NCBI GenBank assembly: GCA_028382965.1
Contig: JAOEUK010000002.1
Span: 1-64,000, forward strand
Reading direction: 5' to 3'
Source: Candidatus Puniceispirillum sp.
Lineage (GTDB): Bacteria > Pseudomonadota > Alphaproteobacteria > Puniceispirillales > Puniceispirillaceae
DNA: 64,000 nucleotides
A program made the translations under genes and the position numbers. The notes beneath the pieces were generated by a model. That model was not told where the DNA came from, ran no database searches, and worked only from the letters and a program-made list of their open reading frames with translations. Positions 1 to 6,620 of the stretch are shown here, piece by piece; positions within the stretch are counted from its first letter, which is position 1, and each line of letters opens with the position of its first letter.

Positions 1-1
1 A

Positions 2-421
2 AAACATAACCTAAAATTTAACTCTCCTGCGACCAAAGCCATTCATGACCCAGACGTGAACAGTATGTCGCTTTTTGTTGGTATGGATTTAAATGAAACC
101 TTTGCAATCGAAGGCTTTTATGCAGACCACGGCAAGAGTACGTTTACTGGCACAACCGAGACAGTCATAGGGTCAACCATGGGCATTGCAGCTAAAGCGG
201 GTACTGACCTAACAGATGACTTCAGAGCATTCGTCAAAGTGGGCTACCACTTTTGGAAGACAAAGGCGGACGTGAAGGATGATGGTACTAATCTCCTGTA
301 TGGAATCGGTGTAGAATATAAGCTGAGCGAGAATACTGCAATTGTCACTGGGTATGACCGCTTTACCTATGACAATTCGAACGTCACTGATATGAGCATT
401 GGCATAAAATATCGTCTCTAA
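2..421 (+). CDS. Outer-membrane beta-barrel protein, 3' end (5' end outside window)
   Basis: The frame is open from the left edge, so the true start and any signal peptide lie upstream; about 139 residues are visible. Alternating polar and hydrophobic strands with aromatic girdle residues (SLFVGMDLNETFAIEGFYAD, FVKVGYHFW, LYGIGVEYKL, MSIGIKYRL) and a last strand ending the protein are typical of OmpA/OprF-type or small porin barrels (OMP_b-brl). The role is probably structural or a small pore in the outer membrane; no substrate can be read from the sequence. A GTG at 56 gives an apparent shorter start but is inside the barrel. A hairpin follows the stop. The family assignment is by strand pattern only. 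Confidence 0.6.
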   Translation, partial: KHNLKFNSPATKAIHDPDVNSMSLFVGMDLNETFAIEGFYADHGKSTFTGTTETVIGSTMGIAAKAGTDLTDDFRAFVKVGYHFWKTKADVKDDGTNLLYGIGVEYKLSENTAIVTGYDRFTYDNSNVTDMSIGIKYRL

Positions 422-438
422 CAACAGTGCAAAAATAT

Positions 439-472
439 GCGGATAACAACTCACCGGTTGCTTGTTGTCCGC
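439..472 (+). terminator. Hairpin after the barrel protein gene
   Basis: GCGGATAACAA (439-449) pairs with TTGTTGTCCGC (462-472) with one G-T wobble, leaving a loop of about 12 bases. It lies 18 bases after the stop codon. No T-run follows, so it may be a processing or stability hairpin instead of a strong intrinsic terminator. Confidence 0.45.
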
Positions 473-738
473 AATCTCACACAAATTTTGCGAATGGCTT
501 ATTTTAGCCTAATCCAATAACAAAACCCGGCTCCTTAGCCTCTTTTCTTGAAGACGTGAGATTTTGATGGGTAGTGGGGTGTGATTTTTTGGAGCATGGA
601 ACCAAATCACTGAATACAGGGTGATTAGTTCAGATAATAGTGGCTATTTTGTACCAAACTTTGTACCAAATCATATTCTTAATTATATGATATTATTGAT
701 TTAATTGACAATTAGGTTACCAAGGAAGACTTTTCGAG
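473..738. other. Intergenic stretch left of the att repeat
   Basis: No convincing gene is visible here. It contains the 11-bp direct repeat described separately (648-670) and an AT-rich run around 672-710, then enters the tRNA-end-like repeat at 739. Confidence 0.5.
648..670. repeat. Tandem 11-bp repeat TTTGTACCAAA
   Basis: TTTGTACCAAA occurs at 648-658 and again at 660-670, a 12-bp period. A related ACCAAATC occurs near 601. It lies 69-91 bp left of the att-like repeat and about 160 bp from the integrase start. Such pairs can be integrase arm-type or excisionase sites, but this is an inference. Confidence 0.5.
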
Positions 739-767
739 TCTCTCCGCCAGCACCATTTCCCCCATTG
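739..767. repeat. Left att-like direct repeat (attL)
   Basis: Bases 739-767 match 3799-3827 at 28 of 29 positions; the only difference is T758 versus G3818. The core TCTCTCCGCCAGCACCATT begins with CTCTCCGCCA, which is the acceptor strand, discriminator G and CCA of a typical bacterial tRNA-Ser, a common tyrosine-integrase target. The repeat lies 57 bp upstream of the integrase reading frame, the usual int-attL arrangement. No complete tRNA-Ser is present in the window, so this copy is a tRNA 3'-end relic or a tandem island junction. Confidence 0.7.
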
Positions 768-824
768 CATCATGTGTTAACATATTAATTTGTATGCATA
801 TCATATGTCTACAGGTGATGACTG

Positions 825-1487
825 ATGCACAAACTGATGTACACAAATACCTCCCAATATGTCTCCAATAGGGATGGTGTCTTCTATTATATTCGCCGTG
901 TTCCACATGATGTTAGGCAGCATTACGCCTTCTCACGCATATCTTTCAGTGTTCGAACCAAGTCACAGAGGAGTGCTGCACGCGCTGCCAGTTCTGTGAC
1001 ACAGCGTTTGGAAGATTATTGGCTTGGCCTGCGTCTTCAGCAGATGGACATTCCTGCTATTCACCTTGTGAAAGCAGATGATGTGGGGGACAACTCCCCT
1101 CTTCTCCTTGATGCCGCTGAGATGTATCTCAAAACCAAAGGCAAAACAGATAAGACGTTTGTGAGGACTGCAAGGCGCAATGCGGCTTATGTAGCCAAAG
1201 TGTTGGGAAATAAGCCCATCACATCATATGCCACATCCGAAGCTGCCAAATTCCGTGATTGGTGTTTTGAGCAAGGTATGAGCCTCAATACAGTGAAACT
1301 TGTGTTCACAGCTGTTAGGTCAATCATTAACCTGACGATGCGTGAACATGGTATCACAGGAACCAACGCATTCAGCGGCACCTTCATGCCAGACAAGTCG
1401 GATGCTTCGCCAAGGCCACCCATTCCAAATGAAACTTTAAAACTCATTCAAAAACATAAATGCAGACGCCGTCTGACGTTGACATAA
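825..1487 (+). pseudogene. Truncated tyrosine recombinase (integrase), N-terminal half only
   Basis: The 220-aa product starts with the N-terminal segment common in proteobacterial phage-type integrases (YVSNRDGVFYYIRRVPHDVR at about 12-31, then a basic SVRTKSQRSAARAA stretch). A SAM-like core-binding domain follows at about 88-185 (LDAAEMYLKTKGK, then TVKLVFTAVRSIINL). It stops shortly after PIPNETLKLIQ, where full-length relatives of 350-450 aa enter the catalytic domain; no Arg-His-x-x-Arg...Tyr residues follow. The last residues (CRRRLTLT) look like out-of-frame filler. The gene is adjacent to the left att-like repeat. It probably could bind DNA but not recombine. A second ATG at 837 is possible as the start. 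Confidence 0.8.
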
Positions 1488-1581
1488 TCTGCAGTGACAA
1501 GCTTGAGTAAATATTGGTTCGTTACTTATATGAAATTTAACGTCACCCTAAGAACACCTGCCCTGATAAAAATTCATTTAC

Positions 1582-1755
1582 TCATCTCCTAAACAGCAAC
1601 AGCCTAATCAACCTCCACAATCCTCTGAACAGAATTGCTCGCACGAATGGGTTTTGCAATAGCCGTTGAATAAGGAAGCGTAATCTTGGCAGGAAGCGTA
1701 TTGCGAACATTACGAGTGCGATAGCGAATATAGATATGATGATTATTTTTATCAT
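1582..1755 (-). CDS. Small cationic membrane protein, 57 aa, downstream of the polymerase-like gene
   Basis: This ORF starts with ATG directly abutting the TGA stop of the polymerase-like gene (TGA-ATG, no gap), so translation is probably coupled. The product has one hydrophobic segment (IKIIIISIFAIALVMFAI, residues 2-19) and then an Arg/Leu-rich amphipathic tail (RFLPRLRFLIQ, GLWRLIRLLLFRR) with no acidic residue at all. Such composition fits a membrane-anchored peptide with a positively charged cytoplasmic side. There is no recognised family. An alternative frame over the same bases is also open but has no start, so the membrane frame is preferred. Confidence 0.55.
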   Translation of the reverse strand: MIKIIIISIFAIALVMFAIRFLPRLRFLIQRLLQNPFVRAILFRGLWRLIRLLLFRR

Positions 1756-3108
1756 TCAGGAGTTTCTGTTTTCCCACTGACTGTATTCAGGTGGCCCATG
1801 CACCTGTTCTTCAAAAGATAGCTCGCCCCAATCTTTCCCATCAAAAGATGATGGCAGCATTAAACCTATCTCTTCCTTGACTTTGATGTCCTTTTTGAAG
1901 TGACCATAAAATGCTCTCCGCATGTCCTCTTCCAGTTCACTTAACTCTCCATGACCATGGTGAATGATAAAGCTATCATGCACTGGTAATACAGGCACAA
2001 AATCAGTTTTAACAAATTTAAGCATTATGTCTTCAGCCATGACACTATCAATATAATGTAGATAATTGCCATGCCCGTTAAAGAACATGTCCTGAATAGG
2101 CTTGTGAGAATCTAATATGGCTTGCCTAAGAAAAGGCCAGTCAAAGTCAACTTCACTCAAATCAATGTCTTTAGGCTCTTTTAATAAAGGTGTTTTAGCT
2201 TGTATCATTGCATTAAATGCCTCTTTTACTAAGTCGCGATGCTCTCCATCAAATACCCTGCCGTAGGCATCCTCGCTGCCCAATTCCTTGCTCCTGAGAA
2301 TATAAACCATGTGCGGATTTAACTGCGAGTAGTCGTATTCATTTGTACGCTTGCCATCGATAGTGATGTACTTACGATATTCTCTTGGGACATTCTCCCA
2401 CCAACCACGATAAAATCGGCCCCCCTTATCGAAGCGGCCTTCTGAAAATATTCGAACTAATTTCCGTCGTGTAAGGTCTATTGGTCGCTTGTCTGGGTCG
2501 GCCATTATCCGCTTTTGCACCGGAAGCCATTCCTCATCCTTTATTCTGATGTCTGGGTAATGTGCTTTGAGGCATTTATTAATTACTAAAAGATTATCCC
2601 GCATCCCGTTGACGTGGGGAGTGTTTAAATAATCGATTTGCTTCTTTTGACCATCTACTTTGTCTTGTAGAACTATGAACTGAGAAGAAAGGTCAGGCAG
2701 AATAGCTTTAAAGGGGTCTTCTTTAATCTCCGAAAGGATTGAGAGCAGTTCATCATTGGCGACAAACCGTGTGATACTGCCTTCAAGTGTTTCTCGATTG
2801 AAATAGCCCTGCTGGGTTTGCCGAATCATACCTAGTTTAATCAAACCATCATAAGCAGCCATAGTCTGTTTGAAGGTAAAGTTGGGGTCTCTGTAACTTG
2901 AGCTTTCAGAGTACCAACCAGACCTTTTATTTACACCACCCTCATAGCCCTCATGTATTTCGGTGCCTTTCCAAAGCTGAATAATAAGGTGTTCAATTCC
3001 ATTTAGAAAATGAGCTTGGGCCTCACTGGTACGCCTACGGTCACGACTTGCGTCCTCAGTTATCTGTGCCGCCAGCTGATTGACTATATCTATAAGGTGT
3101 TCGTTCAT
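1756..3108 (-). CDS. Polymerase-like protein with family-A/T7-type palm motifs
   Basis: The 450-aa protein has no family I can name. Its C-terminal half shows three motifs in the order and spacing of single-subunit nucleic acid polymerases. Motif A is EYDYSQLNPHM at 257-267, close to the DYSQIELR of DNA polymerase I, with D259 as the metal ligand. A motif B-like helix RDLVKEAFNAMIQA lies at 291-304, with R291 and K295 placed like the RRxxK of the O-helix. Motif C is PVLPVHDSFII at 372-382, like the HDSF of T7 RNA polymerase, with D378. A helix LHYIDSVMAEDIM (350-362) precedes motif C as in both families. The N-terminal 225 residues look helical and have no exonuclease motifs. GRFDKGGRFYRGWW (224-237) precedes motif A. 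The start ATG overlaps the TAA of the upstream membrane protein gene (TAATG). The motifs are visible; the catalytic role (primer, template, DNA or RNA) is unknown. Confidence 0.8.
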   Translation of the reverse strand: MNEHLIDIVNQLAAQITEDASRDRRRTSEAQAHFLNGIEHLIIQLWKGTEIHEGYEGGVNKRSGWYSESSSYRDPNFTFKQTMAAYDGLIKLGMIRQTQQGYFNRETLEGSITRFVANDELLSILSEIKEDPFKAILPDLSSQFIVLQDKVDGQKKQIDYLNTPHVNGMRDNLLVINKCLKAHYPDIRIKDEEWLPVQKRIMADPDKRPIDLTRRKLVRIFSEGRFDKGGRFYRGWWENVPREYRKYITIDGKRTNEYDYSQLNPHMVYILRSKELGSEDAYGRVFDGEHRDLVKEAFNAMIQAKTPLLKEPKDIDLSEVDFDWPFLRQAILDSHKPIQDMFFNGHGNYLHYIDSVMAEDIMLKFVKTDFVPVLPVHDSFIIHHGHGELSELEEDMRRAFYGHFKKDIKVKEEIGLMLPSSFDGKDWGELSFEEQVHGPPEYSQWENRNS

Positions 3109-3302
3109 TAAAGTTCCCGAAAATTTGGCAACAGCTTTTCTGCACTTACTGCAAATTTAAACTCGTTGCAGTAGTCAATGCCTTCAGCAAAGTAGGCTAT
3201 GCCTACAGCCGTGCCAATCAGCATCATCAACGCTAGATAAAGACCAATCGCCATTTGTATCGGCATCTTAAAAAATCTAAATATTCCAAAAACAAACCCC
3301 AC
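3108..3302 (-). CDS. Small membrane protein upstream of the polymerase-like gene
   Basis: The product of about 64 aa has a hydrophobic segment MAIGLYLALMMLIGTAVGIAY in its middle and a polar tail ending LLPNFREL. Its stop overlaps the start of the polymerase-like gene by one base, so the two are almost certainly co-translated. The start is uncertain: a GTG at 3302 sits about 9 bases after a GAGGGGG Shine-Dalgarno-like run; TTG at 3320 extends it to 70 aa; ATG at 3266 shortens it. There is no recognised family. Together with the 57-aa protein it flanks the polymerase-like gene with membrane proteins on both sides. Confidence 0.55.
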   Translation of the reverse strand: MGFVFGIFRFFKMPIQMAIGLYLALMMLIGTAVGIAYFAEGIDYCNEFKFAVSAEKLLPNFREL

Positions 3303-3382
3303 TCTGCTGCGCCCCCTCAAATTAAATGTAAAATATAAAACCTAAACCACTATCTCCATCAGTATCCATTATTGTAACAAAT

Positions 3383-3418
3383 TAGCCTCCACAATTATAT
3401 CGGAGTGTATAGAGGCTA
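3383..3418. repeat. Inverted repeat TAGCCTC / GAGGCTA
   Basis: TAGCCTC (3383-3389) is matched by GAGGCTA (3412-3418) with a 22-base spacer. On the minus strand it lies upstream of the membrane-protein and polymerase-like cluster, so it could form a leader hairpin. Confidence 0.45.
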
Positions 3419-3436
3419 TTCTACTTTAATTATTAC

Positions 3437-3487
3437 AACATACTTATCACAGTCCTCACGTCATTTAAGTGACCCGCTAAGTATGTT
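3437..3487. repeat. Perfect 10-bp inverted repeat AACATACTTA / TAAGTATGTT
   Basis: AACATACTTA (3437-3446) and TAAGTATGTT (3478-3487) are exact inverted copies separated by 31 bases. Just inside, TCAC (3447-3450) can pair with GTGA (3469-3472 region), extending the fold with a bulge. It lies between the polymerase-like cluster and the right att repeat. It could be a structured RNA leader, an operator or a replication or priming hairpin; the sequence alone does not decide. Confidence 0.5.
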
Positions 3488-3798
3488 TGCAAAGGCAGCT
3501 ATAAACCACCCACTTACCTTACTCTCCTTATATTTGTAACGATAAGCAATTAACCCGCTACAATCCTTGTGTAGTCAACCACTCGAATCAAACATAAGTT
3601 AGTACACCCAACACAGCTAATGCCTGTCCTGAGTCAAAATAGAGCGATTAAGGATGGTTCTGTGCGGAAAACAAGGTGATTCTATCTGGGTAGGCACTGG
3701 GTTGACCAAAACGTTGCATTGACGAGTACAGTTACGTGTGAGATTCTACAGATAGCTTGAATTGTGTGATGAGTTGATGCTCATACAGAGAGGCTACC

Positions 3799-3827
3799 TC
3801 TCTCCGCCAGCACCATTGCCCCCATTG
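3799..3827. repeat. Right att-like direct repeat (attR)
   Basis: This is the second copy of the 29-bp repeat, differing from the left copy at one position (G3818). It has the same CTCTCCGCCA tRNA-Ser-like 3' end. Upstream bases GAGAGGCTACCTCTCTCC form a short hairpin but not a tRNA, so the tRNA gene itself is not reconstituted here. Confidence 0.7.
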
Positions 3828-4124
3828 GGATCCTAGTTACTTTTTGTTTGTTTTGCTTTCGGAGAATCAGCATTAAGTTCACTAAAATCCGTTTATTGTT
3901 GTCATTTGAGATAAAACCATTATCTTTGCTGACTTTGCTTCGGCCTAAGTATTGGATTCTAATTAGATTTTGGTTTTTTATTGATTTTTACTACAGTTCC
4001 GATAAAAGTTGCATGGAAGTCTGACTAAAAAAATTAATGTCTAGGTGGCGTTTAGTGGGCGACTATGGCAAACGAAGTTATACTAGAAAATGCTTTTAGC
4101 AGGAGAGATAGGGAGTTCGCAATT

Positions 4125-5294
4125 ATGCTTAAGCCAATAAGGTGGATGATTATTCCAAGCATGTTGAGCGTTTCAACGTTAGCGTTAGCTGGTGGCATGG
4201 AGCAGCCTAAAGTTGTTGACGCAGACTTATCCGGAACTACTGGGGCTAGCGCGTCACAGGTTTCTGCCGAGGTTTCAAAAGCAGCAAAAGCTAGAGCAAT
4301 GAAGGCAGCAAAAAAAATCAAAAAAACTGCGAAAAGCAGTGCAAAACAGGCTCAACAAGCGAAGCAAAGCAGAAACTCCCGCTCACCTGAGGGCTTTCGG
4401 GCCGTGGAAGATGAACAACTTGTTATCGACACATCTCAACTTAGAGATGGTGATGGACTTGGTGCAGTGCAAACCCAATGGCAAATATCCGCTAACGGTG
4501 ATGACTGGATGGTCATACCAGGTGCAGTTTCTGATGCGTTTACTCCCCGTGATCAGCAAGTTGGCAAATATTTACGTGTTCAAGTTTCTTACATAGATGG
4601 TCAAGGCAACCCTGAGTTAATGTATAGTCCTTCGTCCCTAGCTGTTGAAAACGTGAACGACAGCCCAGTTGGATCACCTGCGATACTTGGTGACGCCCGG
4701 GAGGGCTCTGTTTTATCAGTGGATACTAGCCGAGTAAATGATGAGGATGGTTTGGGCCCTATCGGCTACGCATGGCAGCGGTCCTCAACAAAAATAGACT
4801 GGGAACCAATCACTGATAAGATGATCAAAAGTTATCGTATTACCCAAGCTGATGTGGGTTATAGTTATCGCGCATCCATAAGTTATCTTGACGGTTTTGG
4901 AACACGTGAAACGCTGACAACTGAGCCAACAGAAATAATAGCTAACGTTGACAACCCTCTTGAAGGTGATTTGATCATGCGTGGCCAAGCTGTTGAGGGT
5001 AGTGAACTAGTTGCGAGCACCAGTGATCTTACTGACTATGACGGTATTGCCAGTATCAATTTACACTGGGAAGCCTCAATTGATGGTCAAACTTGGGATA
5101 GAATACCTCTTCCTGCAAATGCAGACAGAGTTTTATTAAAGCAACCTCTCGTAGGGATGAAAATTCGTACACGAGCTACTGTAATGGATAATTTTGGTAT
5201 TGAAACAGTTGCTTACGGTCCTACTACTGACCCTGTTAGAAACATTAATAATAAGCCTGTGGGTGTTTTAACAATAAAGCGTGTAGGCAATTGA
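4125..5294 (+). CDS. Secreted protein with three Ig-like/cadherin-like repeats and a Lys-Ala-rich linker
   Basis: The 389-aa product starts with a signal peptide (IRWMIIPSMLSVSTLALAG, cleavage near residue 22). Next is a Lys/Ala/Gln-rich segment (about 47-82, e.g. KAAKARAMKAAKKIKKTAK), then three repeats of about 95 residues. Each repeat has DTSxLxDxDGLG, a QWQ/AWQ/HWE strand, a (D)VGxxxRxxxSYxDGxG strand and an NxNDxPxG linker. Such repeats occur in large bacterial adhesins and surface proteins. The last linker (NINNKPVGVLTI) starts a fourth repeat but the gene stops, so the protein may be the cut front of a longer adhesin. The ATG at 4125 fits the signal peptide better than the upstream ATG at 4065. 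Exact function unknown. Confidence 0.65.
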   Translation: MLKPIRWMIIPSMLSVSTLALAGGMEQPKVVDADLSGTTGASASQVSAEVSKAAKARAMKAAKKIKKTAKSSAKQAQQAKQSRNSRSPEGFRAVEDEQLVIDTSQLRDGDGLGAVQTQWQISANGDDWMVIPGAVSDAFTPRDQQVGKYLRVQVSYIDGQGNPELMYSPSSLAVENVNDSPVGSPAILGDAREGSVLSVDTSRVNDEDGLGPIGYAWQRSSTKIDWEPITDKMIKSYRITQADVGYSYRASISYLDGFGTRETLTTEPTEIIANVDNPLEGDLIMRGQAVEGSELVASTSDLTDYDGIASINLHWEASIDGQTWDRIPLPANADRVLLKQPLVGMKIRTRATVMDNFGIETVAYGPTTDPVRNINNKPVGVLTIKRVGN

Positions 5295-5335
5295 GTTTTA
5301 ATTCTTTTAAAATAATTTTTTTGCATTGTAAAAAA

Positions 5336-5902
5336 TTAGGTTTTCATCTTTGTTAACTGCAGACTGACTGGGACTTGGCGTGTAAGATCATCAAGTACGG
5401 GGCAATACCTATCAACCAGAACTTGTAATTCTTTCAACTCCTTGGTCGTTGCTTCAGTTTCTATTTGCACTTCACCCTCTATGCTCACAAAACCAACTGG
5501 AACTTCTTCATCCAAAGACATGAACCCTCGCAAGTCCTGTTTGCCAGTGAGTGTGACAGCAATCATATCAATATTTACACCCATTGCCTCCGCATAAATG
5601 CGGTAGGTGGTTTCCTGACATGCGGCCAAAGCTGCAAGCAAAAGTTCGCTCGGTTTTGGTCCTTGGTTTGTTCCATCAAAGCCAAACGGTTGATCAGATG
5701 CAATTAGGTGGTCACGAATTGACACTTTTGTGTGAAACCCTCCCTGATTGAGGCTCTCAACCACTACAGTAATTGGGTTAATAGCACTTCCATCTCTGAG
5801 TTTGGCTTGCACTCGTTTTAACAATCCTTGATTTTGTGTTTCCAAAGCAGCGCTCCTAGATTTTTCTGCGTTCATTACTTTTAAAATGGGTTTAAATTTC
5901 AC
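5336..5902 (-). CDS. OsmC/Ohr-family protein
   Basis: The 188-aa protein has the OsmC fold signatures: PKPSELLLAALAACQETTY with a cysteine at 95 and VDRYCPVLDDL with a cysteine at 167. These two cysteines reduce organic or fatty-acid hydroperoxides in OsmC and Ohr enzymes through a disulfide cycle. The 30-40 residues before the domain are longer than usual. It is a single gene, convergent with the Ig-like gene, and an 11-bp inverted repeat lies about 65 bp upstream of its start. A role in peroxide detoxification in the cytoplasm is inferred from the family; many OsmC paralogues have no known substrate. Confidence 0.85.
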   Translation of the reverse strand: MKFKPILKVMNAEKSRSAALETQNQGLLKRVQAKLRDGSAINPITVVVESLNQGGFHTKVSIRDHLIASDQPFGFDGTNQGPKPSELLLAALAACQETTYRIYAEAMGVNIDMIAVTLTGKQDLRGFMSLDEEVPVGFVSIEGEVQIETEATTKELKELQVLVDRYCPVLDDLTRQVPVSLQLTKMKT

Positions 5903-5966
5903 AGGTTTACTACATCCTTGCCATCAAATAACTTACCTTTGGATAACAGGCCTAATAAAGTTTGAC

Positions 5967-6006
5967 TTAGCATGTGTTTTTCTGAAGTAAAGGCAACACA
6001 TGCTAA
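5967..6006. repeat. Inverted repeat upstream of the osmC-like gene
   Basis: TTAGCATGTGT (5967-5977) and ACACATGCTAA (5996-6006) are perfect 11-bp inverted copies 18 bases apart. The site is 65-104 bp upstream of the osmC-like start and 175-214 bp upstream of the cupin gene, in the divergent region. It may be an operator or a hairpin. Confidence 0.5.
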
Positions 6007-6180
6007 ATGCAGATGATTTACTTTAACACTTGTTTTCACCCAAACTATCCGCACTTAATATTTCAACAATTTCTGATCTGCCACATTTTATAACCGAGTA
6101 GTAAACAAATATAGATCTTGGTGAACTTGATCTTCTCGTCCATAAGAAAATTATACATCTGATTAAAAAGAGGTGCATCC

Positions 6181-6468
6181 ATGAAACGTAAATCAGCAAT
6201 TCCCAAAATACAAATTGATGATACAAGGATAAAAGTTACCCGTTGGGATTTTTCATCCGGCGCAGAAACAGGATGGCACAAACATAACATGGATTATGTG
6301 ATCATTCCCTTGTCTAATGGCACACTGACCGCAGAATTGTCAGGCGGAAAAACCATTGAGAATGAGTTAACTATTGGTGAAAGTTACGCAAGAGCAGCTG
6401 GTGTTGAGCACAACATAATCAACAACAACAATAGCCCTTTCAGTTTTATCGAAATAGAACTGAAATAA
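6181..6468 (+). CDS. Small cupin-domain protein
   Basis: This 95-aa single-domain protein shows cupin motif 1 (ETGWHKHNMDYVIIPLSNGTL, with H34 and H36 as probable metal ligands) and motif 2 (ARAAGVEHNIINN, with a further His near 80). Such small cupins bind a metal ion and act as isomerases, dioxygenases or sugar/ligand sensors. It stands alone between the osmC-like and FkbM genes, transcribed away from osmC-like. The specific substrate cannot be inferred. The fold call is secure; its function is open. Confidence 0.8.
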   Translation: MKRKSAIPKIQIDDTRIKVTRWDFSSGAETGWHKHNMDYVIIPLSNGTLTAELSGGKTIENELTIGESYARAAGVEHNIINNNNSPFSFIEIELK

Positions 6469-6620
6469 AATAAACGCTTCATTGCCTTAAAATTAACCTC
6501 AAGCTTTCTTTAAATAAGGAATAAAATAAACAACTTTTAGACCATCAAAATAAAAAAATTTACTGCCTGTTCTTTTAACAACGTTTTAGGACTTATTGAG
6601 TCAACGAAGGATTATATTTT

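Larger units (their letters stand above)
739..3827. mobile_element. Small integrated element with truncated integrase and polymerase-like cluster
   Basis: The element is bounded by the near-perfect 29-bp repeats at 739-767 and 3799-3827. It carries a rightward integrase fragment next to the left repeat and a leftward cluster of three genes: a 64-70 aa membrane protein, a 450-aa polymerase-like protein and a 57-aa cationic membrane protein. About 480 bp to the right contain two long-arm inverted repeats and no gene. The layout of tRNA-end repeat, int, cargo and repeat is that of a tRNA-targeting integrative element. The integrase lacks its catalytic domain, so the present copy should be unable to move by itself. 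The boundaries are as seen; the mode of mobility is inferred. Confidence 0.65.
3303..4124. other. Gene-free stretch with inverted repeats and the right att repeat
   Basis: No supported gene. It contains two inverted repeats (3383-3418 and 3437-3487), the right att-like repeat (3799-3827) and the leader of the Ig-like protein gene. The first 480 bp belong to the integrated element and may hold the promoter and leader of the leftward cluster. Confidence 0.5.

Noticed and set aside
209-484. 91-codon minus-strand frame
   Set aside because: It lies antisense to the clear beta-barrel gene, has no ribosome site and low-quality composition.
1612-1755. Alternative minus-strand frame reading HHIYIRYRTRNVRNTLPAK
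   Set aside because: It is open but lacks a start codon; the overlapping 57-aa membrane frame has an ATG directly coupled to the upstream stop.
3780-3815. Possible tRNA-Ser gene at the right repeat
   Set aside because: Only the acceptor-end sequence is present; no D-arm, anticodon or T-arm precedes it, only a short hairpin.
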